Source of the DNA: an uncultured Bacilli bacterium
GTDB taxonomy: Bacteria > Bacillota_I > Bacilli_A > RF39 > UBA660
Length of the DNA stretch: 18,580 bases
Assembly: GCA_948543905.1 (NCBI GenBank)
Contig: CAOVIS010000009.1
Span: 1 to 18,580 of the forward strand
Direction: 5' to 3'
Part shown: positions 1-7,100 of the stretch, piece by piece
Numbering within the stretch: the stretch's first letter is position 1
Layout of the letters: the number at the start of each line of letters is the position of its first letter
Notes under the pieces: model-generated
Database searches by the model: none
What the model saw: the letters and a program-made list of their open reading frames with translations, nothing else
Told to the model about the DNA's origin: nothing
Program-made: the position numbers and the translations under genes

Positions 1-145
1 CGTCATATTTTTTATTCCAGAAACTTACTGTTCCCCAACTTGGAATATCATATTTTTTCATTAAATATGATATAGTTGCACCTTTTTTAAATTCTTTAAC
101 TATTTTGACTTTTTGTTCTAAAGTCCATTTCTTTTGTTTTCCCAT
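1..145 (-). CDS. IS3-type transposase OrfA, N-terminal part (cut by window edge)
   Basis: Reading the minus strand from an ATG at 145-143 gives a continuous frame to the window edge, beginning MGKQKKWTLEQKVKIVKEFK and continuing through KKGATISYLMKKYDIPSWGT. This looks like the N-terminal helix-turn-helix of IS3/IS150-type OrfA transposases: a basic start, the T-x-E-x-K-x-x-I-V helix, then a second helix in a YDIP-x-x-T-V-x-x-W context. It would bind the terminal inverted repeats of its element. A strong AGGAGGT ribosome site at 153-159 supports the start. About 48 residues are visible and the rest lies outside the window. I could not identify an inverted repeat or target duplication upstream (160-239), so the element boundary is unknown. 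Family assignment rests only on this short segment. Confidence 0.7.
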   Translation of the reverse strand, partial: MGKQKKWTLEQKVKIVKEFKKGATISYLMKKYDIPSWGTVSFWNKKYD

Positions 146-239
146 GAAAAAATACCTCCTTGATTCTTCCTAAATAATATTTTATCATTCTTTTTATTTA
201 GTGTGAACCTTAAAGGTATTATAATCTAATTCTTTCTTT

Positions 240-566
240 TTATTTTATATAGGCAGGGATATTTTGGTTTACTTCAATAATTTGATATTTGGAATCTTGA
301 TTTACAAAAATGAAACGATAATATTTATTTTTGAGTTCTTGGGAATTCAATTTTACATAAACATTAATTGAATTATCACTATTAATAGTGGCTTTTAAAT
401 ATTTATAACTAGTATCATTAAGATCATATATAACTTTTAAGTAAGAATTTATGGGACTCATTGTATTATTTTTAATATTATTATTTAGGAGAGCGTAACA
501 AAAAATGTTATAAGCAAGAAAAACTCCTAAGATTAATAATATTGATACGAGTTTTTTAGTTTTCAT
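240..566 (-). CDS. small membrane-anchored hypothetical protein (108 aa)
   Basis: I do not recognise this protein. It starts MKTKK and is followed by one hydrophobic segment (about residues 6-27, LVSILLILGVFLAYNIFCYA), then a polar, Asn- and Tyr-rich region of about 80 residues ending NIPAYIK. This is the layout of a signal-anchored protein with its bulk outside the cell. The Cys in the hydrophobic segment is not in a convincing lipobox. An AGAGGA ribosome site lies 8 nt upstream of the ATG. The gene is divergent from the PadR gene across 128 bp. A possible extended -10 on the minus strand (TGG+TAAAAT, 599-591) could serve it, so it may share control with the PadR promoter; that is inference. 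Confidence 0.6.
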   Translation of the reverse strand: MKTKKLVSILLILGVFLAYNIFCYALLNNNIKNNTMSPINSYLKVIYDLNDTSYKYLKATINSDNSINVYVKLNSQELKNKYYRFIFVNQDSKYQIIEVNQNIPAYIK

Positions 567-635
567 ATAATCAATCCTCTTTATATATTTATTTTACCAT
601 AATTTTTATAAAATATAAACAATCATGTAATGTTT

Positions 636-661
636 AGTACTTGACAAAACACAGTACTTGA
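636..661 (+). promoter_or_regulatory. candidate PadR operator: paired AGTACTTGA repeats
   Basis: The 9-mer AGTACTTGA occurs twice, at 636-644 and 653-661, 17 bp apart. Each copy contains the 6-bp palindrome AGTACT. The copies cover the -35 box and the -35/-10 spacer of the promoter driving the PadR gene, so a dimer bound there would block RNA polymerase. PadR regulators commonly repress their own operon. The link to this particular protein is inference. Confidence 0.45.
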
Positions 662-669
662 GATATTAT
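641..669 (+). promoter_or_regulatory. sigma-A-type promoter of the padR-DUF1700 operon
   Basis: A perfect -35 TTGACA (641-646) is followed by a 17-bp spacer and the -10 TATTAT (664-669). Transcription would start near 676, leaving a leader of about 19 nt before the GTG start at 695. Confidence 0.75.
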
Positions 670-694
670 AGTTGTTATGGAGGCGAGATAAGGG

Positions 695-1012
695 GTGAAT
701 ATACAATATAAAAAAGGTGTACTCGAATTGCTTATTATGGTGATGGTAGAAAAAAAAGATATGTATGGATATGAATTAGTAGAGGCAGTAAGTAAGATCG
801 TTGACGTAGGTGAGGGTACTATTTATCCAATATTAAAGAGACTTACCAATGAGAAATATTTTGAAGTATATACTAAAGAATCCACGGAAGGTCCAATTAG
901 AAAATATTATCACTTGACTGTAGCAGGAAAAATACATAAAGATCAAGAATTAAAAAATTGGAAAGAATTTTCGGAAAACGTTAATAATTTTATAAAAAGG
1001 AGCGAGAAATAA
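695..1012 (+). CDS. PadR-family transcriptional regulator
   Basis: A 105-aa winged-helix DNA-binding protein, typical in length for the short PadR subfamily that lacks a long C-terminal domain. It shows the family pattern: KGVLELLIMVMV (helix 1), MYGYELVEAV (helix 2), then VGEGTIYPILKRLTNE, the recognition helix with the hallmark G-T-I/L-Y-P-x-L-x-R-L. The wing is GPIRKYYHLTVAGK, with the family's RKYY-x-LT. The start is a GTG behind GGAGG (679-683). The gene ends in a TAATG overlap with the DUF1700 gene, so the two are co-transcribed and probably translationally coupled. PadR-DUF1700 pairs are a recurrent arrangement in Firmicutes, in which the regulator controls expression of the membrane partner. 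The inducing signal is unknown. Confidence 0.9.
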   Translation: MNIQYKKGVLELLIMVMVEKKDMYGYELVEAVSKIVDVGEGTIYPILKRLTNEKYFEVYTKESTEGPIRKYYHLTVAGKIHKDQELKNWKEFSENVNNFIKRSEK

Positions 1013-2676
1013 TGAATAAAGAAGAATTTTTAAAAAAGTTAAGCAAAAAATTAGAAGTATTAGAAGATACAGAAATAGAAGATATTGTAAGTGAATATGA
1101 GGGCTATATTGATGAAAAGGTTAATGCAGGGTTAACGGAAGAAGAAGCTGTAAAAGAATTAGGAGATTTTGAAGAAATAGTAAGTGATTTATTAGCAGCT
1201 TATAAACTTAAAAATAATCCGAAGCCAGATAGTGGATTTAACAGAGTTATTAATACTATTAGTGATGGCATTGATAGTTTTATGGATTCTTTGGATAATA
1301 AAACAGGTCGAGATATTATTAAGCTGTTAATTGAAATAATTATTATTTTATTTATTATTTGTTTACTTAAGATTCCATTTTCAATGATTAAAGATTTAGG
1401 TAGCTCTATATTTGATACTTTGCCGATTCCATTTAGTAATTTATTTACAGGTATTTGGTATTTTATCATTGAATTTAGTTATATTGTTGTCGCAGTAGTG
1501 TTTTTTGTTAAAACTTTTCAAAAAAGATATTTTCAAGACTTTACCGATCATATTATGACTAAACAGGATGATGAAAAGAAGGAAGACTCTAAAAAGGATA
1601 ATAAACAGCAAAATAAAAAGAAAAAAAATATTGAAAAAGCCGAGGAAAAAGATAAAGAAGTTAAAAAAGTAGTAAATAGCCCAAGAAATAAAGGAATTAT
1701 TGATGTTTTAGTTGATGTGTGTATGGGGTTATTAAAATTTGTAGTTATAATCTTTCTTTTTGGAGTAGTTTGCTATTTAGTAGGCATTAGTATTGCGATT
1801 GGAGTAATGATTTATTTAATAGCTAAAGGAGTAAGTTATTTTGGAATTTTTATTCTTTTAATAGTACTATTTTTTGGTGGGACTTTTATTTTAGAACTTG
1901 GTATAAAATTTATTTGTAATAAAAAAATAGGTGGTTTAGCTGTGTTTAGTAAATTAGTTGCATTAATAGTGTTAACAGGAGTGGGATTGTCTCTTAGTGC
2001 TATAGAAATAGCAAATACAGATATAATTTATGATAATAGTAATCTTAATACAAAGAGCATAACTAAAGAAATACCTATGACTAATAATTTACATTTATAT
2101 GATTATGATAAAATAGTTGTAGACAATAATTTGAACGATACAATAAGAATAGAGTATGTTTACCCAGATTATGGGATAAATGCTGATATAAAAATTAAAC
2201 TAGAAAGAGTAGATTATGGTTATACATTAAAAACAGATATATCAAAAGTAAAATGGAATAAAAAAATATTAGATAAGTTAATTGTAAATTTAAAAGACAA
2301 AAAAATTTATACATATGATTTTAGATTAGAAAAGATTGTGTATATGTCAGAAGAAAATTATAAAATGATGATGAAAAATTACTATAACTATTATCATCAT
2401 CATAATAATGCTGTATCTACTTTTAATAAAGAATATAATATTTTGGATATAGAGCAAAGTGAAGATGAATATTATTTATATTTAAGTTTAAAGGAAGGGC
2501 AAAACGCTAGAACTGCGAATGCTAAAGTTGCAAAGAATATTTTAGGTAATATTGAAGAAGGAAAAAATTATATGTTTACCTTTGAGTGTGAAGATTATTA
2601 TAGAGATAGTGATATTGAAGATTTATTTACTTATTGTAAAATTTTAAATGTTAGATTAACTAACTATGAAGCTTAG
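1012..2676 (+). CDS. DUF1700/HAAS-domain multi-pass membrane protein
   Basis: A 554-aa protein. Residues 1-65 form the HAAS (DUF1700) helical domain: MNKEEFLKKLSKKLEVL, then EYEGYIDEKVNAGLTEEEAV and the KELGDFEEI signature. Hydrophobic segments follow at about 100-125 and 145-168. Next is a highly charged Lys/Glu/Asp/Asn linker (about 180-225), then three or four more membrane segments (about 228-335). The last 220 residues are soluble and probably outside the membrane: beta-like, rich in Asp, Asn and Tyr, with a YYNYYHHHNN stretch near residue 460. The tail somewhat recalls the DUF4097-type adhesin or sensor region often attached to HAAS proteins, but I cannot confirm it. AAGGAG lies upstream of the ATG, which overlaps the PadR stop (TAATG). 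The likely role is a PadR-controlled envelope or stress-sensing protein; this is inferred from context. Confidence 0.8.
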   Translation: MNKEEFLKKLSKKLEVLEDTEIEDIVSEYEGYIDEKVNAGLTEEEAVKELGDFEEIVSDLLAAYKLKNNPKPDSGFNRVINTISDGIDSFMDSLDNKTGRDIIKLLIEIIIILFIICLLKIPFSMIKDLGSSIFDTLPIPFSNLFTGIWYFIIEFSYIVVAVVFFVKTFQKRYFQDFTDHIMTKQDDEKKEDSKKDNKQQNKKKKNIEKAEEKDKEVKKVVNSPRNKGIIDVLVDVCMGLLKFVVIIFLFGVVCYLVGISIAIGVMIYLIAKGVSYFGIFILLIVLFFGGTFILELGIKFICNKKIGGLAVFSKLVALIVLTGVGLSLSAIEIANTDIIYDNSNLNTKSITKEIPMTNNLHLYDYDKIVVDNNLNDTIRIEYVYPDYGINADIKIKLERVDYGYTLKTDISKVKWNKKILDKLIVNLKDKKIYTYDFRLEKIVYMSEENYKMMMKNYYNYYHHHNNAVSTFNKEYNILDIEQSEDEYYLYLSLKEGQNARTANAKVAKNILGNIEEGKNYMFTFECEDYYRDSDIEDLFTYCKILNVRLTNYEA

Positions 2677-2692
2677 AAGTTCTAAGTTTTTT
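2672..2692 (+). terminator. Rho-independent terminator of the padR-DUF1700 operon
   Basis: Stem CTTAGA / TCTAAG (2672-2677 / 2681-2686) with a 3-nt loop is followed by six T. The 5' arm contains the TAG stop codon (2674-2676). The stem is short but correctly placed. Confidence 0.65.
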
Positions 2693-2861
2693 ATTTAATT
2701 AAAAAAGAATAAATTATTTTAATAGTAGATAAAAAGCAATTCATAAATATTTAATAGATACGTTATATTTATGTTACTACTTATAAATTAATGGAAAGAG
2801 ATAAAGGTTTATTCAATAAACTTATTTTAATCTAAAAAATATAAATAAATATTTAATTATA
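2693..2861. other. AT-rich intergenic stretch, nothing recognised
   Basis: Very AT-rich DNA between the DUF1700 terminator and the promoter at 2862. I see no open reading frame, RNA gene or convincing repeat here. Confidence 0.6.
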
Positions 2862-2870
2862 TGTTATAAT
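2862..2870 (+). promoter_or_regulatory. perfect extended -10 promoter in front of the AAC-rich element
   Basis: TG-T-TATAAT (TG 2862-2863, TATAAT 2865-2870) is a perfect extended -10. The -35 region (TAAATA around 2842-2847) is weak, as is usual for extended -10 promoters. Transcription would begin near 2877, just before the AAC-rich block, and could run to the terminator at 3102-3150. TATAAT arises easily by chance in DNA this AT-rich; the TG extension and the position add weight. Confidence 0.5.
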
Positions 2871-2888
2871 ATTTATGGGTTAATCTAA

Positions 2889-3020
2889 ATACTAGAGTCT
2901 GTCATGTCTCCGTATAACTATAACGGCAGTAATGCTAACGTGTTCTATGTGAATTCGAATGGCAACCTCAACAACGACAACGTGAACGACACGCTTGGTT
3001 TGCGCCCAATATCCTTTTAG
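2889..3020 (+). pseudogene. AAC-codon-rich coding-like block, tail of a C-type-lectin-like variable protein or a DGR template repeat
   Basis: An open frame following a TAA (2886-2888) reads MSPYNYNGSNANVFYVNSNG from the ATG at 2904, continues through NLNNDNVNDTLGLRPISF and stops at TAG 3018-3020. From 2907, 11 of 37 sense codons are Asn, 8 of them AAC, in a genome that otherwise prefers AAT. GC is 50 of 114 bases (44%), against roughly one fifth in the flanks. The tail LGLRPISF matches the G-[VLF]-R-[PV]-x-[IVL] end of FISUMP-like or FGE-sulfatase/C-type-lectin-fold proteins, the fold typical of DGR target proteins. No N-terminal part of such a protein is present, so it is a fragment, or a template repeat that is not translated. 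Confidence 0.5.
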
Positions 3021-3027
3021 CACTTAT

Positions 3028-3051
3028 ATATTTAGGCTAAGGCTTAAATAT
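3028..3051 (+). repeat. 10-bp inverted repeat with a 4-nt loop just after the AAC-rich block
   Basis: ATATTTAGGC (3028-3037), loop TAAG, GCTTAAATAT (3042-3051): ten pairs including one G-T wobble. It lies 7 nt after the TAG stop. In the Bordetella phage DGR a hairpin of similar size follows the target's variable repeat; that parallel is only suggestive. Confidence 0.5.
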
Positions 3052-3093
3052 CGAAGAAATTGGATACAAGATTAATCCAAAGAGGAGACTCTT

Positions 3094-3150
3094 AAAAAAA
3101 TGATACTGATATTTTATATCCTGTATATAAAATTAACACAGTATCTTTTT
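3094..3150. terminator. strong bidirectional terminator hairpin
   Basis: Arms GATACTG (3102-3108) and CAGTATC (3139-3145) enclose a second stem, ATTTTATA (3111-3118) / TATAAAAT (3126-3133). TTTTT follows on the plus strand (3146-3150) and seven A precede (3094-3100), giving seven T on the minus strand. It therefore serves the plus-strand AAC-rich element and the minus-strand fragment whose stop is at 3164. Confidence 0.75.
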
Positions 3151-3163
3151 GTATGAAATATTA

Positions 3164-3420
3164 TTATTTAGAAATTATTTTATAAGGTAAGCCTTCTAAG
3201 CCGTCTCCTGAGAATAGAGTATCCGCACGTAAATTTATTATGGGTCTTAAACTATATGCAAAACTCACATTAAAACCGTTGAAATAACCATTAGTAGTCA
3301 TAATGACATAGCAGCATTGACATTATGGCAATTTGGTATTATTAGATTTATTGCAATAAGGAGACACCGTCCAATATTTTTGGCTTTTTCCTTATCTCTA
3401 AAACTTCATCCAAATAAGGC
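3164..3420 (-). pseudogene. decayed C-terminal fragment of a variable surface protein (GLRP-type tail)
   Basis: On the minus strand, the frame ending at TAA 3166-3164 reads MTTNGYFNGFNVSFAYSLRP, then IINLRADTLFSGDGLEGLPYKIISK. Going upstream in the same frame: an internal TAA (3325-3323), then YWTVSPYCNKSNNTKLP. A frameshift near 3374-3382 joins this to FRDKEKAKN in another frame, preceded by a TGA (3408-3406) and ALFG. The order FRD..K..YWTVSPY....G.......LRPIINL.......SG.G....PYKI is that of FISUMP/prepilin-like surface proteins, common in gut Firmicutes and Mollicutes as large paralogous sets. Its SPY...LRPI skeleton matches the plus-strand block at 2907-3020, so both descend from one family. 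At least three lesions mark it as dead. No start or anchor region remains. Confidence 0.65.
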
Positions 3421-3553
3421 TTTATTACTTGTTATTAATCTTACCAGATATGTTAACTTTTATTTTCTTCACTGGCACTTGATACTGTAAACTAATTTTT
3501 ATTAATGCACTTTAGATTGATTCAACATTATATTTTATTTTTGTAGATTTTTA
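3421..3553. other. AT-rich degenerate stretch before the 173-aa gene
   Basis: No gene-length frame. On the minus strand a 28-codon frame reads SLQYQVPVKKIKVNISGKIN before a stop. It looks coding-like but is too short to assign, and may be more debris of the neighbouring decayed gene or of an insertion. Confidence 0.3.
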
Positions 3554-3583
3554 TTGACTACATTATTTAAGATATGTTAGTAT
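3554..3583 (+). promoter_or_regulatory. promoter of the 173-aa hypothetical gene
   Basis: -35 TTGACT (3554-3559), 18-bp spacer, and an extended -10 TG-T-TAGTAT (TG 3575-3576, -10 3578-3583). The start point near 3590 gives a very short leader carrying the AGGAGGT ribosome site. Confidence 0.55.
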
Positions 3584-3602
3584 GTTTTTTAGGAGGTATA
3601 CT

Positions 3603-4124
3603 ATGGAAAATGGTTTTGAAATTATATCTTATGAAGATATTGCAACAATTCGACCTAATATGATGGGTTATATAGATAAAGAGGGAAATTTTTGGAGTTT
3701 AGGTACGACTAAATTAGGCCCTTTTAATAATTTTTATGAAAAAAGTTTTGAAGGAATGGGTACTATTGCTCAAAAAATGGCTTTATACTTTTTAAATGAG
3801 GAAGCTAAAGATGAATTTTTAAAATTGGATAGTGATTATCAAGTTAATTATCATTTACCTTATTTTTGGCAAGCGGATAAATTATTGAAGGGTTTGGGTT
3901 TTGTAAGATTTTTTAGAGGTTATTATGACCATGAAGAAAGTTATGTAGAGTTAAGTGATTATGAAGGTGCTAATTTAAAACAATTAGGGGTTATGAATTA
4001 TTTATTTGCTTTAAATTATTCTTGTTCAACTAATATTGAAATTAAAAGAATAGAGTTATATAGAGCTTATCTTAAAGCTCAAGAATTAGAAAAAGATCAA
4101 TTAAAAAGAACTTTAAATCAATAG
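3603..4124 (+). CDS. hypothetical protein, 173 aa, function unknown
   Basis: I do not recognise this protein. I chose the ATG at 3603 (MENGFEIISYEDIA) over the in-frame ATG at 3582 because AGGAGGT at 3591-3597 lies 5 nt before it and the proposed promoter places the transcript start beyond 3582. The protein is soluble-looking, with no signal peptide or membrane segment. It is rich in aromatic residues (FWSLGTTKLGP, LPYFWQADK, FVRFFRGYYDHEESYVEL) and ends in a charged helix (IELYRAYLKAQELEKDQ). It has its own promoter and converges on mfd. Codon use is AT-rich like its neighbours, so there is no sign of recent transfer. It is a real gene by start signals, codon use and length. Confidence 0.75.
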   Translation: MENGFEIISYEDIATIRPNMMGYIDKEGNFWSLGTTKLGPFNNFYEKSFEGMGTIAQKMALYFLNEEAKDEFLKLDSDYQVNYHLPYFWQADKLLKGLGFVRFFRGYYDHEESYVELSDYEGANLKQLGVMNYLFALNYSCSTNIEIKRIELYRAYLKAQELEKDQLKRTLNQ

Positions 4125-4137
4125 TAAGGTTCTTTTT
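4103..4137. terminator. possible bidirectional terminator spanning the 3' end of the 173-aa gene
   Basis: AAAAAGAAC (4103-4111) pairs with GTTCTTTTT (4129-4137) across a 17-nt loop that contains the TAG stop (4122-4124). The symmetric A and T tails would let it act in both directions, also ending the mfd transcript. The loop is long, so the call is moderate. Confidence 0.45.
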
Positions 4138-4160
4138 AGTTCCTGAGAAATAGTGTTTAT

Positions 4161-4180
4161 AACTTAGAGATAAGTTTTTA
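4161..4180 (+). terminator. short hairpin overlapping the mfd stop codon
   Basis: AACTTA (4161-4166), loop GAGA, TAAGTT (4171-4176), followed by T-rich DNA on the plus strand. It includes the mfd stop (TAA, 4166-4164) and could terminate plus-strand transcription from the 173-aa gene. Confidence 0.4.
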
Positions 4181-7100
4181 TTAATTCTAGAAGAGGGACA
4201 AACGTAAATAAGAAGTGTTTGTCATTTTGCTTTAATATAAGACTTATTTCTATTCGTTTGTTTTTATATTTAAATTTTAGATTAGGATTTATATTATATG
4301 ACTCTAGGAATAGTTTATCAGCTTTAATATTGTTAGATATTTCTTCAGGTAAATCTAAAGAGATAAAATTTTGCTTTTGAGTAACATATTTAATATTTAG
4401 ATTTGTGGCTAGTTTTTCAAACCATTCTTCATACATATATATTATAAGATCTTCAGATACTTTTCCAAAACGATCTTCTAGTTCTTCTTTGATACTTTCT
4501 AATTTTTCTTTGGAATCAATTTCGTTTATTTTAGTGTGAATTTCAATTTTTAATTCATCATCACTTATGTAATCATCGCTTATATGAGTACTTACATTTA
4601 TTAGAGAAGATGAAGTAGTTTCTTCTGGGAGAGATTCACCTTTTAAACGTTTTATTTCTTCTTCTATCATTTGCATGTATAAATTTATTCCTATTGAGTC
4701 GACAAAGCCAGCTTGCTCACTTCCTAAGATATCGCCAGCCCCACGAATTGATAAATCTCGCATGGCGATACGATAACCACTTCCAAGCTCCGTAAATTCT
4801 TTAATAGCTTCAAGTCTTTTGATGGCTACTTCATTTAGGATTTTACTTTTATCATAAAGAAGATAGGCATAGGCAATTTTGTTACTTCGACCAACACGAC
4901 CTCTAATTTGATATAGTTGAGATAAGCCAAAATGATCAGCATTATAAATAATTAAAGTATTGGCGTTAGGGATGTCAATGCCTGTTTCAATTATAGTGGT
5001 GCATATTAATATATCATAATTATAATCAATAAAGGATTCCATTACATCTTCTAATTCTTTTTTAGTCATACGACCATGAGCAGTTATAATTCTTGCCTCA
5101 GGAATAAGCATTTTAAGTTTTTGTTTTAGATTTTCAAGACCATCTATATTATTATAAAGAATAAAAATTTGGCCTTTACGAGATAATTCTTTGTATATTG
5201 CATCTTTTACTATTAAATCATTATTTTCTAAGACATAGGTTTGAATAGGGTAACGATTGACAGGTGGAGTATCAATAATAGATAAATCACGAAGCCCAGA
5301 CATTGCCATTTTCATAGTTCTAGGTATAGGGGTGGCAGATAAAGTTAAAACGTTGACATCATTTTTATATTTTTTAATTTTCTCTTTATGAGTTACACCA
5401 AAACGTTGTTCTTCATCAACAATAAGTAAACCTAGTTTTTGAAATTTAACGTCATCACTTAAAAGGCGATGGGTTCCAAAAATTATATCTATTTTACCTT
5501 CTTGTAAATCTTTTAATATTTTTTTAGTGTCTTTACTACTGGTAAAACGATTTAAAAGAGCTATATTTAGAGGATAATCTTTAAATCTATTTAAAGCAGA
5601 AGTATATTGTTGTTTAGATAATATTGTTGTAGGACATAAATAGAATACTTGTTTGTTATTTAAAACCGTTTTAAAAATAGCTCGAAAAGCAACTTCTGTT
5701 TTACCAAACCCAACATCACCGCATAATAATCGATCCATTGGAACACTACTTTGTAAGTCTTTTGATATTTCATTTATGGCTTTTTCTTGATCTTTGGTAG
5801 GAATATAAAGAAAGTTATTGGCAAATTCAGTTTCTAAATCAAAATTTTTGTAAGAATCACCTTTCAAAGATTTACGTGTAGCATATAATTTTAATAATTC
5901 TTGAGAAATATCATGAATACGGCGAGTTATGCTTCTTTTAGTTTTAGCCCAAGATGTGGAATTTAATTTATTAATCTTAGGTTTTAAGCCATCTTTACTG
6001 GCATATTTTAGAATTGTATCAATTTTTTCAACAGGAACATATATTTTATCATTATCAGCATATAATATTTCAATATAATCTTTTTTTAAGCCATTCCCAG
6101 TTAAAGTTTTAATCCCATTATAAATTCCTATACCATGGGCTAAATGAACAACATAATCACCTTTATCAATGGAATTTAAATCTTTTAATTTACGACCTAT
6201 TTTGTAAGTGTTTTTGTATTTTATTTCATGTTTTAAGGTTTTTTCAATATCATCTGCGCCTATAACTACATATTTATTATCCAAGATAAAACCTCGATTT
6301 ATAGCTCTTTTTTGGGTTTTAAAAGGAATATTTAAGGTTTCTTTAATAACTTTTATTTGAGAGTCTTTAGGAAGACAAAAAGTAATATCCATACCTTTTT
6401 TAGACCATAAAGTAGTTTGTTCTTTTAGTTTATTAAAATCAGAATTAAAATTTGTTAGTTCATGACTTTTTAGGTTTAATGTATTTTTGGTTAGGACTTT
6501 ATTATCTAAGAAATTAATATGAATATTATAGGCGGGATTTATTTCATTTAAATTAAACATAAATTTAGTATCAGAAGGTAATTCTTTAGATACACGATAT
6601 TCAAACATTTCTTGTTCTAATAAGCTATAACTGGCATTTAGTCGATTACTATCAACGGTGATTACTATAGGAGAATTTGCATAATCATATAAACTAGATT
6701 TTTTGGCAGTTTTTACTTCCCCGCTAGGAATAAGAGTTATTTCATTAATGTTTTTTAATGATTTTTGAGTTGATTCATCAAAATAACGAATTGATTCAAT
6801 TGTATCACCAAAAAATTCTAGACGAATAGGGTGTGATTCTAGAGTGATAAATATATCAATAACATATCCTCTTAAGGCATATTCACCAGTTGATGTGACG
6901 ATAGTTTCTTTTTTATATCCTAATTCTTCTAATACTTCAATTAACTTAGAACGGTTTATATTAGTATTTTTTTTTAAAGTTAAGTTTAATTTATCTTGGT
7001 AATTTAAATCAGTTAAAAATTTTAAATATCCCATTAGATTAGTAATGATTATTCCTTTTTCTTGTTTTAGATGTTCTAATGTTTCAATGCGAGTAGTTTT

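Larger units (their letters stand above)
2877..3150 (+). ncRNA. candidate structured RNA: AAC-rich template-like block plus hairpins
   Basis: Predicted transcript of about 270 nt, from the extended -10 promoter to a strong terminator. The first half (to 3020) is the AAC-rich block. The second half contains successive inverted repeats: 10-bp stem with a TAAG loop (3028-3051), TTGGAT/ATCCAA (3060-3080), AAGAG/CTCTT with a GAGA loop (3080-3093), and the long terminator hairpin (3102-3145). There is no clear ribosome site before the only in-frame ATG (2904). A template block followed by about 130 nt of structured spacer is the layout of diversity-generating retroelement template RNAs, but no reverse transcriptase is in view. 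Alternative: the 3' end and terminator of a decayed gene. Confidence 0.35.

Noticed and set aside
3400..3420. TGA read as tryptophan (Mollicutes code 4), suggested by GGA TGA AGT in the decayed fragment
   Set aside because: pth and ricT end at TGA in the expected place and all Trp codons seen in core genes are TGG. The TGA is a lesion in a pseudogene.
4200..4620. Truncated Mfd C-terminus, because the protein is shorter than Bacillus Mfd
   Set aside because: The helicase motifs and a full TRCF-like C-terminal region are present; the shorter length is spread over divergent linkers.
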